From Lysobacteraceae bacterium (GTDB lineage Bacteria > Pseudomonadota > Gammaproteobacteria > Xanthomonadales > Xanthomonadaceae), in NCBI GenBank assembly GCA_003449515.1, contig DMHI01000167.1:1-9419 (forward strand): a stretch of 9,419 bases of DNA. The letters run 5' to 3'. Positions 1 through 6,200 of the stretch are shown here, piece after piece. Below the pieces are notes generated by a model. That model saw only the letters and a program-made list of their open reading frames with translations, searched no databases and was not told the DNA's origin. The first letter of the stretch is position 1, and each line of letters opens with the position of its first letter. The translations under genes and the position numbers were made by a program.

Positions 1-73
1 CGGCGAGCAGCAGCGCGAGGCCGATGGCACCCAGGCGTTTCGCAACGACGTTGCCGGCATTCCGCTTCCGCAT
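1..73 (-). CDS. N-terminus of an exported protein, probably a lipoprotein (partial, candidate NlpD)
   Basis: Only the first 24 codons lie in the window; the gene continues past the left edge. The ATG at 73-71 overlaps the pcm stop in an ATGA arrangement. A good Shine-Dalgarno (GGGAG, plus-strand 81-85) sits 7 nt upstream, so this is a real translation start coupled to pcm. The peptide begins MRKRNAGNVVAKR, a strongly basic n-region, followed by a hydrophobic stretch LGAIGLALLLA. This is a typical Sec signal peptide. It ends in LLLA and the next codon begins with G, which would allow a lipobox (L-L-A-G-C), but the Cys lies outside the window. In many gammaproteobacteria the gene after surE-pcm encodes NlpD, a LysM/M23 lipoprotein that activates amidases. 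That is the leading candidate by position only; no catalytic domain is visible. Confidence 0.6.
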   Translation of the reverse strand, partial: MRKRNAGNVVAKRLGAIGLALLLA

Positions 74-762
74 CACTGCACTCCCGCAAGCAACGGCACG
101 AAGACCACCGCGCCCAGATCATCGCTTTCGATGGTGTCGCCTTCGCGACGCAGGCGCAGCAGGCGCTGCGCGCTGCTGCCGCCCACCGGTGCGACGAGGG
201 TGCCGCCCGGTGCCAGTTGGTCGAGCAACTGCGCTTCGAGCGCGGCGCCGCCGGCGGTAACGATGATGGCGTCGAAGGGGGCGTGCTCGGCCCAGCCGAG
301 GCGGCCATCGTCGTGGCGCGAGCGCACATCGAGCTTGAGTTGGCGGAAGCGGCGACGGGCGTCGCGCAACAACTCGTCGATGCGCTCGACGGTGAACACC
401 TCGAGGCCGAGCGTGGCCAGCACGGCGGCCTGATAGCCGCTGCCAGTGCCGATCTCGAGCACGCGCTTCGGCATCGTGCTTGAAGGAAGCGTGCGCTCGA
501 TCAGCGCCTCGGTCATCCGCGCCACCACCCACGGCTGCGAGATGGTCTGGCCGCGACCGATCGGCAACGCGGTGTCCTCGTAGGCGCGGCTGGCCAGCGC
601 CTCGTCGATGAACTGGTGGCGCGGCAGCGTGCCGATCGCGCGCAGCACGCGCTCATCGGCGATGCCCTGCTCGCGCAGACGCTGCACGAGCCGATCGCGC
701 GCGCGCTGGCCGGTCATGCCGAGGCCCACCGCTTCCGGCTGCCGCTTCAAGCGCGGGCTCAT
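73..762 (-). CDS. pcm: Protein-L-isoaspartate O-methyltransferase
   Basis: A 229-residue cytosolic repair enzyme that methylates L-isoaspartyl residues in aged proteins using S-adenosylmethionine, starting their reconversion to aspartate. Visible motifs are the family loop LPIGRGQTISQP (67-78), the SAM-binding motif I VLEIGTGSGYQ (101-111), DDG (151-153), PFDAIIVTA (162-170) and a terminal FVPLLAG. The ATG at 762-760 was chosen because it overlaps the surE stop (ATGA) and because the N-terminus MSPRLKRQPE resembles xanthomonad Pcm as I recall it. A second Met at residue 16 would give a length closer to E. coli Pcm and cannot be excluded. The upstream Shine-Dalgarno is weak, so translation is probably coupled to surE. 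The frame stays open far upstream of residue 1, but that extension only shadows surE. The pcm stop overlaps the start of the next gene, so surE, pcm and that gene form one transcription unit. Confidence 0.95.
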   Translation of the reverse strand: MSPRLKRQPEAVGLGMTGQRARDRLVQRLREQGIADERVLRAIGTLPRHQFIDEALASRAYEDTALPIGRGQTISQPWVVARMTEALIERTLPSSTMPKRVLEIGTGSGYQAAVLATLGLEVFTVERIDELLRDARRRFRQLKLDVRSRHDDGRLGWAEHAPFDAIIVTAGGAALEAQLLDQLAPGGTLVAPVGGSSAQRLLRLRREGDTIESDDLGAVVFVPLLAGVQ

Positions 763-1535
763 GCGCGGCCGAGCCCTTTCGCCAGACCACCGACCCAGCC
801 GGCGACGGTTTCGAGCGCCTGGTAGCGCGTGAGGTCGACGTGGATCGGCGTGATCGACACGAAGCCGCGCTTCAGGGCGTCGAAATCGGTGCCCGGGCCA
901 GCGTCCTGCTCGGGGCCGGCGGGGCCGATCCACCAGACCTTGCGGCCGCGCGGGTCGGTTTGCGCCACACAGGGCTCGGCGCGATGGCGATGGCCGAGGC
1001 GCGTCACTTCGAAGCCGGCCAGATCGCTCCACGCCCGATCCGGCACGTTGACGTTGAGGATGGTGTCGGCGGGCAGCGGATCGGCGACCAGCCGTGCCAC
1101 GAGCTCCACGGCGACGCGCGCGGCGGTGTCGAAGTGCTGGCCGTTGTGGTCGCGCGTGACCAGCGACATGGCGATGGCCGGCAGGCCGAGGAAGCGCCCC
1201 TCCATGGCCGCGGCGACGGTGCCCGAGTAGATGACGTCGTCGCCCAGGTTGGCGGCGTTGTTGATGCCGGAGACGACGATGTCGGGCTGCTCGTCGAGCA
1301 GGCCGGCCAGCGCGAGGTGTACGGCGTCGGTCGGGGTGCCGGCGACGCTGTAGACGCCGTCGCGCACGCACTTGGCGCGCAGCGGGGCATCGAGGGTGAG
1401 CGAGTTGCTGGCACCGCTGCGGTCGCGATCCGGCGCGACGACGGTGACGGTATGACCGGCGGCCTTCAAGCCTTCGGCAAGGACATGGATGCCCGGCGCG
1501 TCGACGCCGTCATCATTGCTGACCAGAACGCGCAT
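759..1535 (-). CDS. surE: 5'/3'-nucleotidase SurE (survival protein)
   Basis: A 258-residue, metal-dependent, cytosolic nucleoside-monophosphate phosphatase linked to stationary-phase and stress survival. The protein begins MRVLVSNDDGVDAPGI, the SurE signature, with the paired metal ligands Asp8 and Asp9. The other two expected ligands are present: Ser40 in RSGASNS and Asn92 in VVSGINNAANLGDD. The conserved YSGTVAAAMEG follows at about 103-113. The ATG at 1535-1533 is right because the NDDG motif must lie next to the N-terminus; the open frame continues to 1802 only because the opposite smr gene leaves it open. A short purine run (GGGGA) precedes the start. The stop overlaps pcm by 4 nt. The start lies 58 bp from the divergent smr start, so surE needs its own promoter in that gap or inside smr. 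Confidence 0.96.
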   Translation of the reverse strand: MRVLVSNDDGVDAPGIHVLAEGLKAAGHTVTVVAPDRDRSGASNSLTLDAPLRAKCVRDGVYSVAGTPTDAVHLALAGLLDEQPDIVVSGINNAANLGDDVIYSGTVAAAMEGRFLGLPAIAMSLVTRDHNGQHFDTAARVAVELVARLVADPLPADTILNVNVPDRAWSDLAGFEVTRLGHRHRAEPCVAQTDPRGRKVWWIGPAGPEQDAGPGTDFDALKRGFVSITPIHVDLTRYQALETVAGWVGGLAKGLGRA

Positions 1536-1560
1536 GGAATCCCCGCTGGAACGACACGCC

Positions 1561-1566
1561 ATGATA
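1561..1566 (-). promoter_or_regulatory. Possible -10 box for surE in the surE/smr divergent gap
   Basis: Read on the minus strand the hexamer is TATCAT, a 5/6 match to TATAAT, placed to give a leader of about 19 nt before the surE ATG. No convincing -35 lies 16-18 bp upstream (best 2/6), so this is a weak call. The 58-bp gap (1536-1593) must hold whatever divergent control exists. No good plus-strand promoter for smr was found there; the best is CATGAT at 1560-1565 without a -35. Confidence 0.25.
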
Positions 1567-1593
1567 GCGAATGCTGCGCTAGCCTTCGCAGCG

Positions 1594-2175
1594 ATGAAGA
1601 TTCCCCGCACGCTCCGCAAGGCCCTGCACCGCAAGCCCGAACCGGCCGCGCCGCCGGAGCCGGACGATGCGGCGCTGTTCCGCGAAGCGATCGGCCCGGT
1701 GCGGGTGATCGCGGCCGAAGCGCCCGCCGTCGCGGCACCGAAGCCACAGCCGGACACGCGCCGCCACGACGACGACGAGGCCGAGGCCCTGCGCGAGACC
1801 ATGCGCCAGCCGCTCGATGCGCTCGCCTACGCGATGGGCGAAGTGCTGGAGTTCCGCCGCGACGAGGTGCCGCCGCACACGCTGAAGCGGCTCAAGCGCG
1901 GCGAGTTCGCCGTGCAGGACGAGCTCGACCTGCACCGCATGCGCGTCGACGAGGCCGAGGCGGCGCTGCGCGTTTTCTTCAGCGAAGCGCGGCGCGCGCA
2001 GTTCCCCTGCGTGCGCTTGGTGCACGGCAAGGGCCTGCGTTCGGAAGCAGGGCCGGTGCTGAAGGCGCTGGTCGATCGCGTGCTGCGGCATCGCGGCGAC
2101 GTGCTGGCGTTCGCCTCCGCCCCGGCGGCGCAGGGTGGCACCGGCGCCACCCTGGTGCTGCTGCGCGGGCGCTGA
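1594..2175 (+). CDS. Smr-domain protein (SmrA/SmrB-like, putative endonuclease)
   Basis: A 193-residue soluble protein. Residues 24-37 (DDAALFREAIGPVR) match the helix that opens gammaproteobacterial Smr proteins. A charged, Pro/Ala-rich linker follows (about 40-65). The segment LKRLKRGEFAVQDELDLH leads into the C-terminal Smr domain (about 108-193), which shows DLH at 112-114, HGKG at 144-147 and GGTGATLVLL at 181-190. Smr domains are nucleases or nicking enzymes; E. coli SmrB cleaves mRNA between collided ribosomes. I cannot tell SmrA-type from SmrB-type: this protein has DLHRM rather than DLHGL and HGKG rather than SmrB's HGHG. The start at 1594 gives a natural basic N-terminus, MKIPRTLRK. 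An in-frame ATG at 1561 is possible, and neither has a clear Shine-Dalgarno. It is the only plus-strand gene in the body of the window, divergent from surE and convergent with truD (3 bp between stops). Confidence 0.9.
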   Translation: MKIPRTLRKALHRKPEPAAPPEPDDAALFREAIGPVRVIAAEAPAVAAPKPQPDTRRHDDDEAEALRETMRQPLDALAYAMGEVLEFRRDEVPPHTLKRLKRGEFAVQDELDLHRMRVDEAEAALRVFFSEARRAQFPCVRLVHGKGLRSEAGPVLKALVDRVLRHRGDVLAFASAPAAQGGTGATLVLLRGR

Positions 2176-2178
2176 GCC

Positions 2179-3243
2179 TCAGTCGCCGTCGGGCTGTCCT
2201 TCCGCGCCCTCGCCCATCTCGCCGCACAAGCCCGCCAGCACGGCCGTCGCGTAGCAGCCGGGCGGCAACTGGAAGCGCAACTCCAGGGCGTCGTCGCCCG
2301 GCCACGACCACGTCAAGCCTTCCGCGCGAACACGCAGCGCGCGTCGCTCCTGCGACAGGCCGGCGTCCTCGAGCCCTTTGCACAGCGCGCGCTCGTCGGC
2401 GGCGATGGCGGCTTCCAGCGCGTTCGCGGCCTCCGTCGTGCGCAGCGCGCCTCGGCCCCAGAGCGGGCCGGTGGGGTGCAGGTCGAACGCGGCGACGCGC
2501 GCGTGCAGCGCCGGCGTCAGCGCCTCCGGCCCGAACACGCTCCTGCGGCCGTCGAGCATGAACACCTCGCCATCGATGGCGCGCTCCCAGCTGCCGTCGG
2601 CGATGCGCGCGTCGAGCACACGGTTGAACAGTTCGGAGCGGGCGGCGGAGAGCAGCATCGAGCGCGTCTCGCGGCCCACCTTGGCACCCGCGAACATCCG
2701 CCGCGCTTGCCTCACGTTGTCGCCGAAGCGGCCGAAGCGCTGCACGCCGAAGCGGTTCGGCACGCCGCGGGCGGCGATGGCGGCAAGGCGTGACTCGATG
2801 GCCGCGCGCAGCGGCCCGTCCGCTGCGGCGCCATCGGCTCCGCGGACCTCACGCAGCGTGATCGTGAAGGCGTTGCCGGCCAACCCACCGCGCGGCAGCT
2901 TGCGGGCGTGCCACTCCTGCGCGATGACGCGGACACCGTCGCCCTCGAGCGCCTCGAGCGCCGGCGCGACGCGCTTCGGCAGGTGCACGGTGAAGCGTTG
3001 CCGGGTGACCGCCTGCTTGTCCTTCAGCCCGGCGTAGCCGATGCCCACCGGCGCGACATTGGCCCAGCGGCACAGGCGCTGCACGAGCTCCGTCGTCGTG
3101 AGGCCGCGCTTCTCGATCCACAGCTGCAGGTGCTCGCCTTGCCCGGTCGCCGGCTCGGTGGCGATCTCTTCGACGATGAAATCCTCGGGCGCAGCCTTGA
3201 TGCGCGCGGCGAACAGCGGCGGGCCGAAAGGCGAGGCGCTCAC
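2179..3243 (-). CDS. truD: tRNA pseudouridine(13) synthase TruD
   Basis: A 354-residue enzyme, close to the usual family length, that isomerises U13 to pseudouridine in tRNA(Glu)-type tRNAs. The N-terminal segment APEDFIVEEI (18-27) is characteristic. The catalytic aspartate is Asp75 in GYAGLKDKQAVTRQ (69-82). The second family signature NRFGVQRFG is at 163-171, and the C-terminal LPPGCYATAVL (327-336) matches the RNA-binding rim. It starts with GTG at 3243-3241. That start is supported by GGAG (plus-strand 3252-3255) 8 nt upstream and by the absence of a usable ATG before the ispF stop. The last residues (GEGAEGQPDGD) form a short acidic tail. It lies 25 bp downstream of ispF and is the last minus-strand gene before the convergent smr gene, with no room for a terminator between the two stops. 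Confidence 0.96.
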   Translation of the reverse strand: MSASPFGPPLFAARIKAAPEDFIVEEIATEPATGQGEHLQLWIEKRGLTTTELVQRLCRWANVAPVGIGYAGLKDKQAVTRQRFTVHLPKRVAPALEALEGDGVRVIAQEWHARKLPRGGLAGNAFTITLREVRGADGAAADGPLRAAIESRLAAIAARGVPNRFGVQRFGRFGDNVRQARRMFAGAKVGRETRSMLLSAARSELFNRVLDARIADGSWERAIDGEVFMLDGRRSVFGPEALTPALHARVAAFDLHPTGPLWGRGALRTTEAANALEAAIAADERALCKGLEDAGLSQERRALRVRAEGLTWSWPGDDALELRFQLPPGCYATAVLAGLCGEMGEGAEGQPDGD

Positions 3244-3260
3244 GCGCGGGGCTCCAACGC

Positions 3261-3280
3261 GAGCGCGCTCACGCGCGCTC
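3261..3280 (-). repeat. Perfect GC hairpin with GUGA loop over the ispF stop codon
   Basis: The arms GAGCGCGC (3261-3268) and GCGCGCTC (3273-3280) are exact reverse complements separated by 4 nt. In the mRNA the loop reads GUGA, which fits the GNRA tetraloop rule and contains the UGA stop of ispF (3271-3269). The right arm encodes the last ispF codons. The left arm ends just before the truD Shine-Dalgarno (GGAG, 3252-3255). No U-run follows, so it is not a normal intrinsic terminator. Effects on mRNA stability or on ispF-truD coupling are inference. Confidence 0.6.
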
Positions 3281-3766
3281 CAGCAGCACCACCGCCATCG
3301 CGGCGAGGCCTTCGTCGCGGCCGGTGAAGCCGAGTTTCTCGGTGGTGGTCGCCTTCACCGACACCGCATCGATCTCGATGCCGAGATCGGCGGCCAGCGT
3401 CTCGCGGATGGCCTGCGCATGCGGGCCCACCTTCGGCCGCTCACCGATCACGGTCGCGTCGACATTGCCGATGCGCCAGCCGCGCTCGGCGGCCAATGCG
3501 ACGCAGTGCACGAGGAAGCGCCGCGAATCGGCACCCTTCCACTGCGGATCGGACGGCGGGAAATGCTTGCCGATATCGCCCAGCGCCAGGGCGCCGAGGA
3601 TGGCGTCGCAGAGCGCGTGGATCAGCACGTCGCCATCGGAGTGCGCGACGATGCCCTGCGTGTGCGGCACGCGCACGCCACCAAGCACGACCTGATCGCC
3701 GGGGCCGAAGGCGTGGACGTCGAAGCCTTGGCCGATGCGGATGCGCCCGGTGGACGTGCTGCTCAT
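3269..3766 (-). CDS. ispF: 2-C-methyl-D-erythritol 2,4-cyclodiphosphate synthase
   Basis: A 165-residue enzyme of the MEP isoprenoid pathway. It cyclises CDP-methylerythritol 2-phosphate to MEcPP and releases CMP; the family is trimeric and zinc-dependent. Metal ligands are Asp16 and His18 in GFDVHAF and His50 in AHSDGDVLIHALCDA, matching E. coli Asp8, His10 and His42 with an 8-residue longer N-terminus. GDIGKHFPPSD (63-73) and the CDP-binding KATTTEKLGFTGR (138-150) are intact. The ATG at 3766-3764 has a strong AGGAG (plus-strand 3776-3780) 9 nt upstream, inside the 24-bp gap after ispD. The two genes encode enzymes acting two steps apart and are fused in some alphaproteobacteria; here they are separate. 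Confidence 0.97.
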   Translation of the reverse strand: MSSTSTGRIRIGQGFDVHAFGPGDQVVLGGVRVPHTQGIVAHSDGDVLIHALCDAILGALALGDIGKHFPPSDPQWKGADSRRFLVHCVALAAERGWRIGNVDATVIGERPKVGPHAQAIRETLAADLGIEIDAVSVKATTTEKLGFTGRDEGLAAMAVVLLERA

Positions 3767-3790
3767 GCCTGCGTGCTCCTGCGTGCGCGC

Positions 3791-4489
3791 TCAGGCGCGG
3801 CCGTCGCCCATGCGACGGAGGATGGATGCGGCGACGGCGAGGTCCGCCGGCGTGGTGATCTTTAGGTTGTCCTCGCTGCCTTCGACCAGCAGCGGCTTCA
3901 GACCGCGGCGCTCGATGGCCATGGCCTCGTCGGTGGCGACGACGCCGGCGCGCTCGGCCGATTCCAGCGCCCGCACGAGGCTGACGCGGCGGAAGGCCTG
4001 CGGCGTCAGTGCGCGCCACATCGCGCCGCGCGGCACGGTCGACTCGACGCGGCCATCATCGCCCGCACGCTTCAGCGTGTCGCGCACGGGCGCGGCCAGC
4101 AGCGCGCCGACCGGATCGGTCTTCAGCGCCGCGAACAGGCGCGACAGATCCAGCGCCTTGACGCACGGCCGCGCGGCGTCGTGCACCAGCACCCAGCTGT
4201 CGGGCGCGACGGAATCGGGCAGCGCGCGCAGGCCGGCCAGCACCGAATCGGCGCGTTCGCCGCCGCCGAGGCAGGTCAGCACCGGCTTGCCCTCGAGTTC
4301 GCGCCAGCCCGGCCAGCGCGGATCGTTCGCCGCCAGCGCGACCATCGCGCCGCTGATCGCCGGATGCGCGAGCAGTGCGCGCAGCGTGTGCTCGATGACC
4401 GGCTTGCCGACAAGATCGAGGTACTGCTTCGGCACGTCACCGCCGAAGCGCGCGCCGCGCCCGGCCGCCGGCACCACCACCCAGCTCAT
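3791..4489 (-). CDS. ispD: 2-C-methyl-D-erythritol 4-phosphate cytidylyltransferase
   Basis: A 232-residue cytosolic enzyme that transfers CMP from CTP to MEP, giving CDP-methylerythritol. The nucleotide-binding N-terminus is VVVPAAGRGARFG (4-16) followed by PKQY (20-23). Other family blocks are ERADSVLAGL (78-87), LVHDAARPCV (101-110), ALTPQAF (160-166), TDEA (186-189) and the C-terminal LVEGSEDNLKITTP (201-214). Length matches the E. coli enzyme (236). The ATG at 4489-4487 overlaps the ftsB stop (ATGA). Only a weak purine run (GGACGGA) precedes it, so reinitiation after ftsB is likely. The ftsB-ispD-ispF order is common in gammaproteobacteria. IspD uses CTP, the product of pyrG at the head of the same cluster. 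Confidence 0.97.
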   Translation of the reverse strand: MSWVVVPAAGRGARFGGDVPKQYLDLVGKPVIEHTLRALLAHPAISGAMVALAANDPRWPGWRELEGKPVLTCLGGGERADSVLAGLRALPDSVAPDSWVLVHDAARPCVKALDLSRLFAALKTDPVGALLAAPVRDTLKRAGDDGRVESTVPRGAMWRALTPQAFRRVSLVRALESAERAGVVATDEAMAIERRGLKPLLVEGSEDNLKITTPADLAVAASILRRMGDGRA

Positions 4490-4800
4490 TCCGTCCGCTC
4501 GCGGTCATGCGCTGCGGCGGTGTCGCCGACCACGCGGTAGAAGGTTTCACCGGGCTTGATCATGCCGAGTTCGGCGCGCGCGCGGTCTTCAACCGCCGCA
4601 TCGCCGGACCGCAGTTCGGCGACATCGGCGATGAGCGCCTGATTGCGCTGCTCGAGCGTCTCGTTGGCCGATGCCTGCTCGGCGATGCGCGTCTGCAGGG
4701 CTTCGAGCTGCTGCCGACCGCCCTCGCCGCGCTCGAGCTGCCAGAGCAGGGCCGCGGCCAGCAAGGCCAACACCGCATGGGGCAGCCAGCGGCGGATCAC
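4486..4800 (-). CDS. ftsB: Cell division protein FtsB
   Basis: A 104-residue bitopic inner-membrane protein that forms the FtsQ-FtsB-FtsL divisome subcomplex, which activates septal peptidoglycan synthesis. It begins with GTG at 4800-4798. The following IRRWLPHAVLALLAAALLWQ gives a short basic cytoplasmic end and one transmembrane helix (about 6-22). A heptad-like coiled coil follows (about 28-65, rich in Q, L and E). The family signature ARAELGMIKPGETFYRVV comes near the C-terminus. Length matches E. coli FtsB (103). The frame stays open upstream to 5010 but that only shadows eno. A GAGG element lies 10 nt before GTG, partly inside a small hairpin (4807-4819), so translation is probably modest. 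It lies 46 bp after eno and overlaps ispD by 4 nt. Confidence 0.93.
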   Translation of the reverse strand: MIRRWLPHAVLALLAAALLWQLERGEGGRQQLEALQTRIAEQASANETLEQRNQALIADVAELRSGDAAVEDRARAELGMIKPGETFYRVVGDTAAAHDRERTE

Positions 4801-4806
4801 GGGTGG

Positions 4807-4819
4807 CGAACCTCGTTCG
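4807..4819 (-). promoter_or_regulatory. Small hairpin holding the ftsB Shine-Dalgarno
   Basis: The arms CGAAC and GTTCG pair perfectly around a GAG loop in the mRNA. The GAGG that would serve the ftsB GTG start is formed by this loop plus the first base of the 3' arm. Five base pairs is a weak structure, so the effect on translation is uncertain. Confidence 0.3.
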
Positions 4820-4846
4820 GACGCGCGGCGGGTCGAAGCACGGCGA

Positions 4847-6136
4847 TCAGCGCGTGAGGCGGACGAAAGCGCCGCGACCGGCGTAGCGCGCCGAAGCGCC
4901 CAGGGCCTCCTCGATGCGCAGCAGCTGGTTGTACTTCGCCACGCGATCGCTGCGGCACAGCGAGCCGGTCTTGATCTGGGTGGCCGTGGTGGCCACGGCA
5001 ATGTCGGCAATGGTCGTGTCTTCCGTCTCGCCCGAGCGATGCGAAATGACCTGGCTGTAACCGGCGGCCTCGGCCATCGCGATCGCCTGCAGCGTCTCGG
5101 TCAGCGTGCCGATCTGGTTGACCTTGATGAGGATCGAATTCGCCACGCCCTTGTCGATGCCTTCTTTAAGGATCTTCGGGTTGGTGACGAACAGGTCGTC
5201 GCCGACCAGCTGCACGTTGCCGCCGATGGCCTTGGTGAGCTGCGCCCAGCCGTCCCAGTCGTGCTCGGACATGCCGTCCTCGATCGTGATGATCGGGTAC
5301 TGGCGCGACCAGTTGCTGAGGAAGTCGACGAACTGCTCGGTGGAGAGGCGCTTGCCCTCGCCCACCAGGTTGTACTTTCCGTTCTCGAAGAACTCCGAGC
5401 TGGCCACGTCGAGGCCCAGCATCACGTCGTCGCCCGCGCGGTAGCCGGCCTTGCCGATAGCTTCGAGGATGACCTCGATGGCTTCCTCGTTCGACTTCAG
5501 GTCCGGCGCGAAGCCGCCTTCGTCGCCGACGGCCGTGGACAGGCCGCGACCCTTCAGCACGGATTTCAGCGCATGGAAGATCTCGGTGCCGGCGCGCAGG
5601 GCCTCGGCGAAGCGGTCGAAGCCGACCGGCAGCACCATGAACTCCTGCATGTCGACGTTGTTGTCGGCATGCGCACCGCCATTGATGATGTTCATCATCG
5701 GCACCGGCAGCAGCGGCGTACGGTCACCGGCGAGGTTCTTCCACAGCGGCAGGCCGCGCGAGGCCGCCACCGCGTGCGCCGCCGCCATCGACACACCGAG
5801 CAGCGCGTTGGCACCCAGCGTGCCCTTGTTCTCGCTGCCGTCGAGTGCGATCAGCGTGCCGTCGAGGCCGGCCTGGTCGGCGGCATCGAAGCCCTTCAGC
5901 GCCTTGGCAATCGTCGTGTTGACGTTGCCGACCGCCTTGGTCACGCCCTTGCCGAGGTAGCGACTCTTGTCGCCGTCGCGCAGCTCCACGGCCTCCTTGG
6001 TGCCGGTCGAGGCGCCCGAGGGCACGGCGGCGCGGCCGGTGTGGCCGCTGGCCAGCGTGACTTCGGCTTCAAGCGTGGGATTGCCGCGGGAATCGAGAAT
6101 TTCGCGGGCGTGGACGCGGGTGATGGCGGTGGTCAT
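4847..6136 (-). CDS. eno: Enolase (phosphopyruvate hydratase)
   Basis: A 429-residue glycolytic enzyme converting 2-phosphoglycerate to phosphoenolpyruvate, and in many bacteria also an RNA degradosome component. Key elements are REILDSRGNPT (11-21), the mobile loop PSGASTG (39-45), GGAHADNN (153-160), the catalytic Glu206 in GDEGGFAPD, the Mg ligands Asp243, Glu286 and Asp313, the signature LIKVNQIGTLTET (336-348) with catalytic Lys338, and SHRSGETED (365-373). Length is normal. The ATG at 6136-6134 gives the usual N-terminus. There is no Shine-Dalgarno, and the 64-nt leader is pyrimidine-rich, which is odd for a gene normally highly expressed. It follows kdsA by 64 bp, so enolase makes the PEP that its neighbour uses. 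Confidence 0.98.
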   Translation of the reverse strand: MTTAITRVHAREILDSRGNPTLEAEVTLASGHTGRAAVPSGASTGTKEAVELRDGDKSRYLGKGVTKAVGNVNTTIAKALKGFDAADQAGLDGTLIALDGSENKGTLGANALLGVSMAAAHAVAASRGLPLWKNLAGDRTPLLPVPMMNIINGGAHADNNVDMQEFMVLPVGFDRFAEALRAGTEIFHALKSVLKGRGLSTAVGDEGGFAPDLKSNEEAIEVILEAIGKAGYRAGDDVMLGLDVASSEFFENGKYNLVGEGKRLSTEQFVDFLSNWSRQYPIITIEDGMSEHDWDGWAQLTKAIGGNVQLVGDDLFVTNPKILKEGIDKGVANSILIKVNQIGTLTETLQAIAMAEAAGYSQVISHRSGETEDTTIADIAVATTATQIKTGSLCRSDRVAKYNQLLRIEEALGASARYAGRGAFVRLTR

Positions 6137-6200
6137 TGGGCGAGAGTGATGTCGAAAGGAAAGGGGAAAGTCCGCTGCAACGCGCGGCGGCCTGCGCCGG
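6137..6200 (-). promoter_or_regulatory. kdsA-eno spacer: imperfect hairpin then pyrimidine-rich leader
   Basis: After the kdsA stop the transcript can form a 7-bp stem with one C-A mismatch (arms 6190-6184 and 6178-6172, 5-nt loop). It then runs into ACUUUCCCCUUUCCUUUC, and the eno ATG follows CUCGCCCA with no Shine-Dalgarno. The mixed C/U tract is not a true terminator tail. The spacer could be an mRNA-processing or S1-dependent initiation region. I saw no convincing promoter in it. Confidence 0.35.

Noticed and set aside
763..1371. Long N-terminal extension of pcm (432 codons in total)
   Set aside because: The extension lies inside surE in another frame and reads as Arg-rich noise. The ATGA overlap at 759-762 and the family N-terminus support the start at 762.
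1561..1593. Earlier smr start (ATG at 1561)
   Set aside because: It would add 11 mostly hydrophobic residues unlike Smr N-termini and leave only 25 bp to surE. It is not excluded, but the start at 1594 is preferred.
1536..1802. N-terminal extension of surE to 1802
   Set aside because: SurE proteins begin within a few residues of the NDDG motif; the extension is antisense to smr.
840..2561. 573-codon plus-strand open frame opposite surE and across smr and the truD end
   Set aside because: It overlaps three well-identified genes in wrong frames, is Arg/Gly/Ala-rich low-information sequence, and has no family motif. It is a GC-rich shadow frame.
4801..5010. 70-codon N-terminal extension of ftsB
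   Set aside because: It overlaps the end of eno, is Arg/Ser-rich, and would put a long odd tail before the transmembrane helix. The GTG at 4800 gives the normal FtsB length.
6172..6190. Rho-independent terminator after kdsA
   Set aside because: The stem has a C-A mismatch and the tail is mixed C/U, not a U-run, so termination is unlikely to be efficient.
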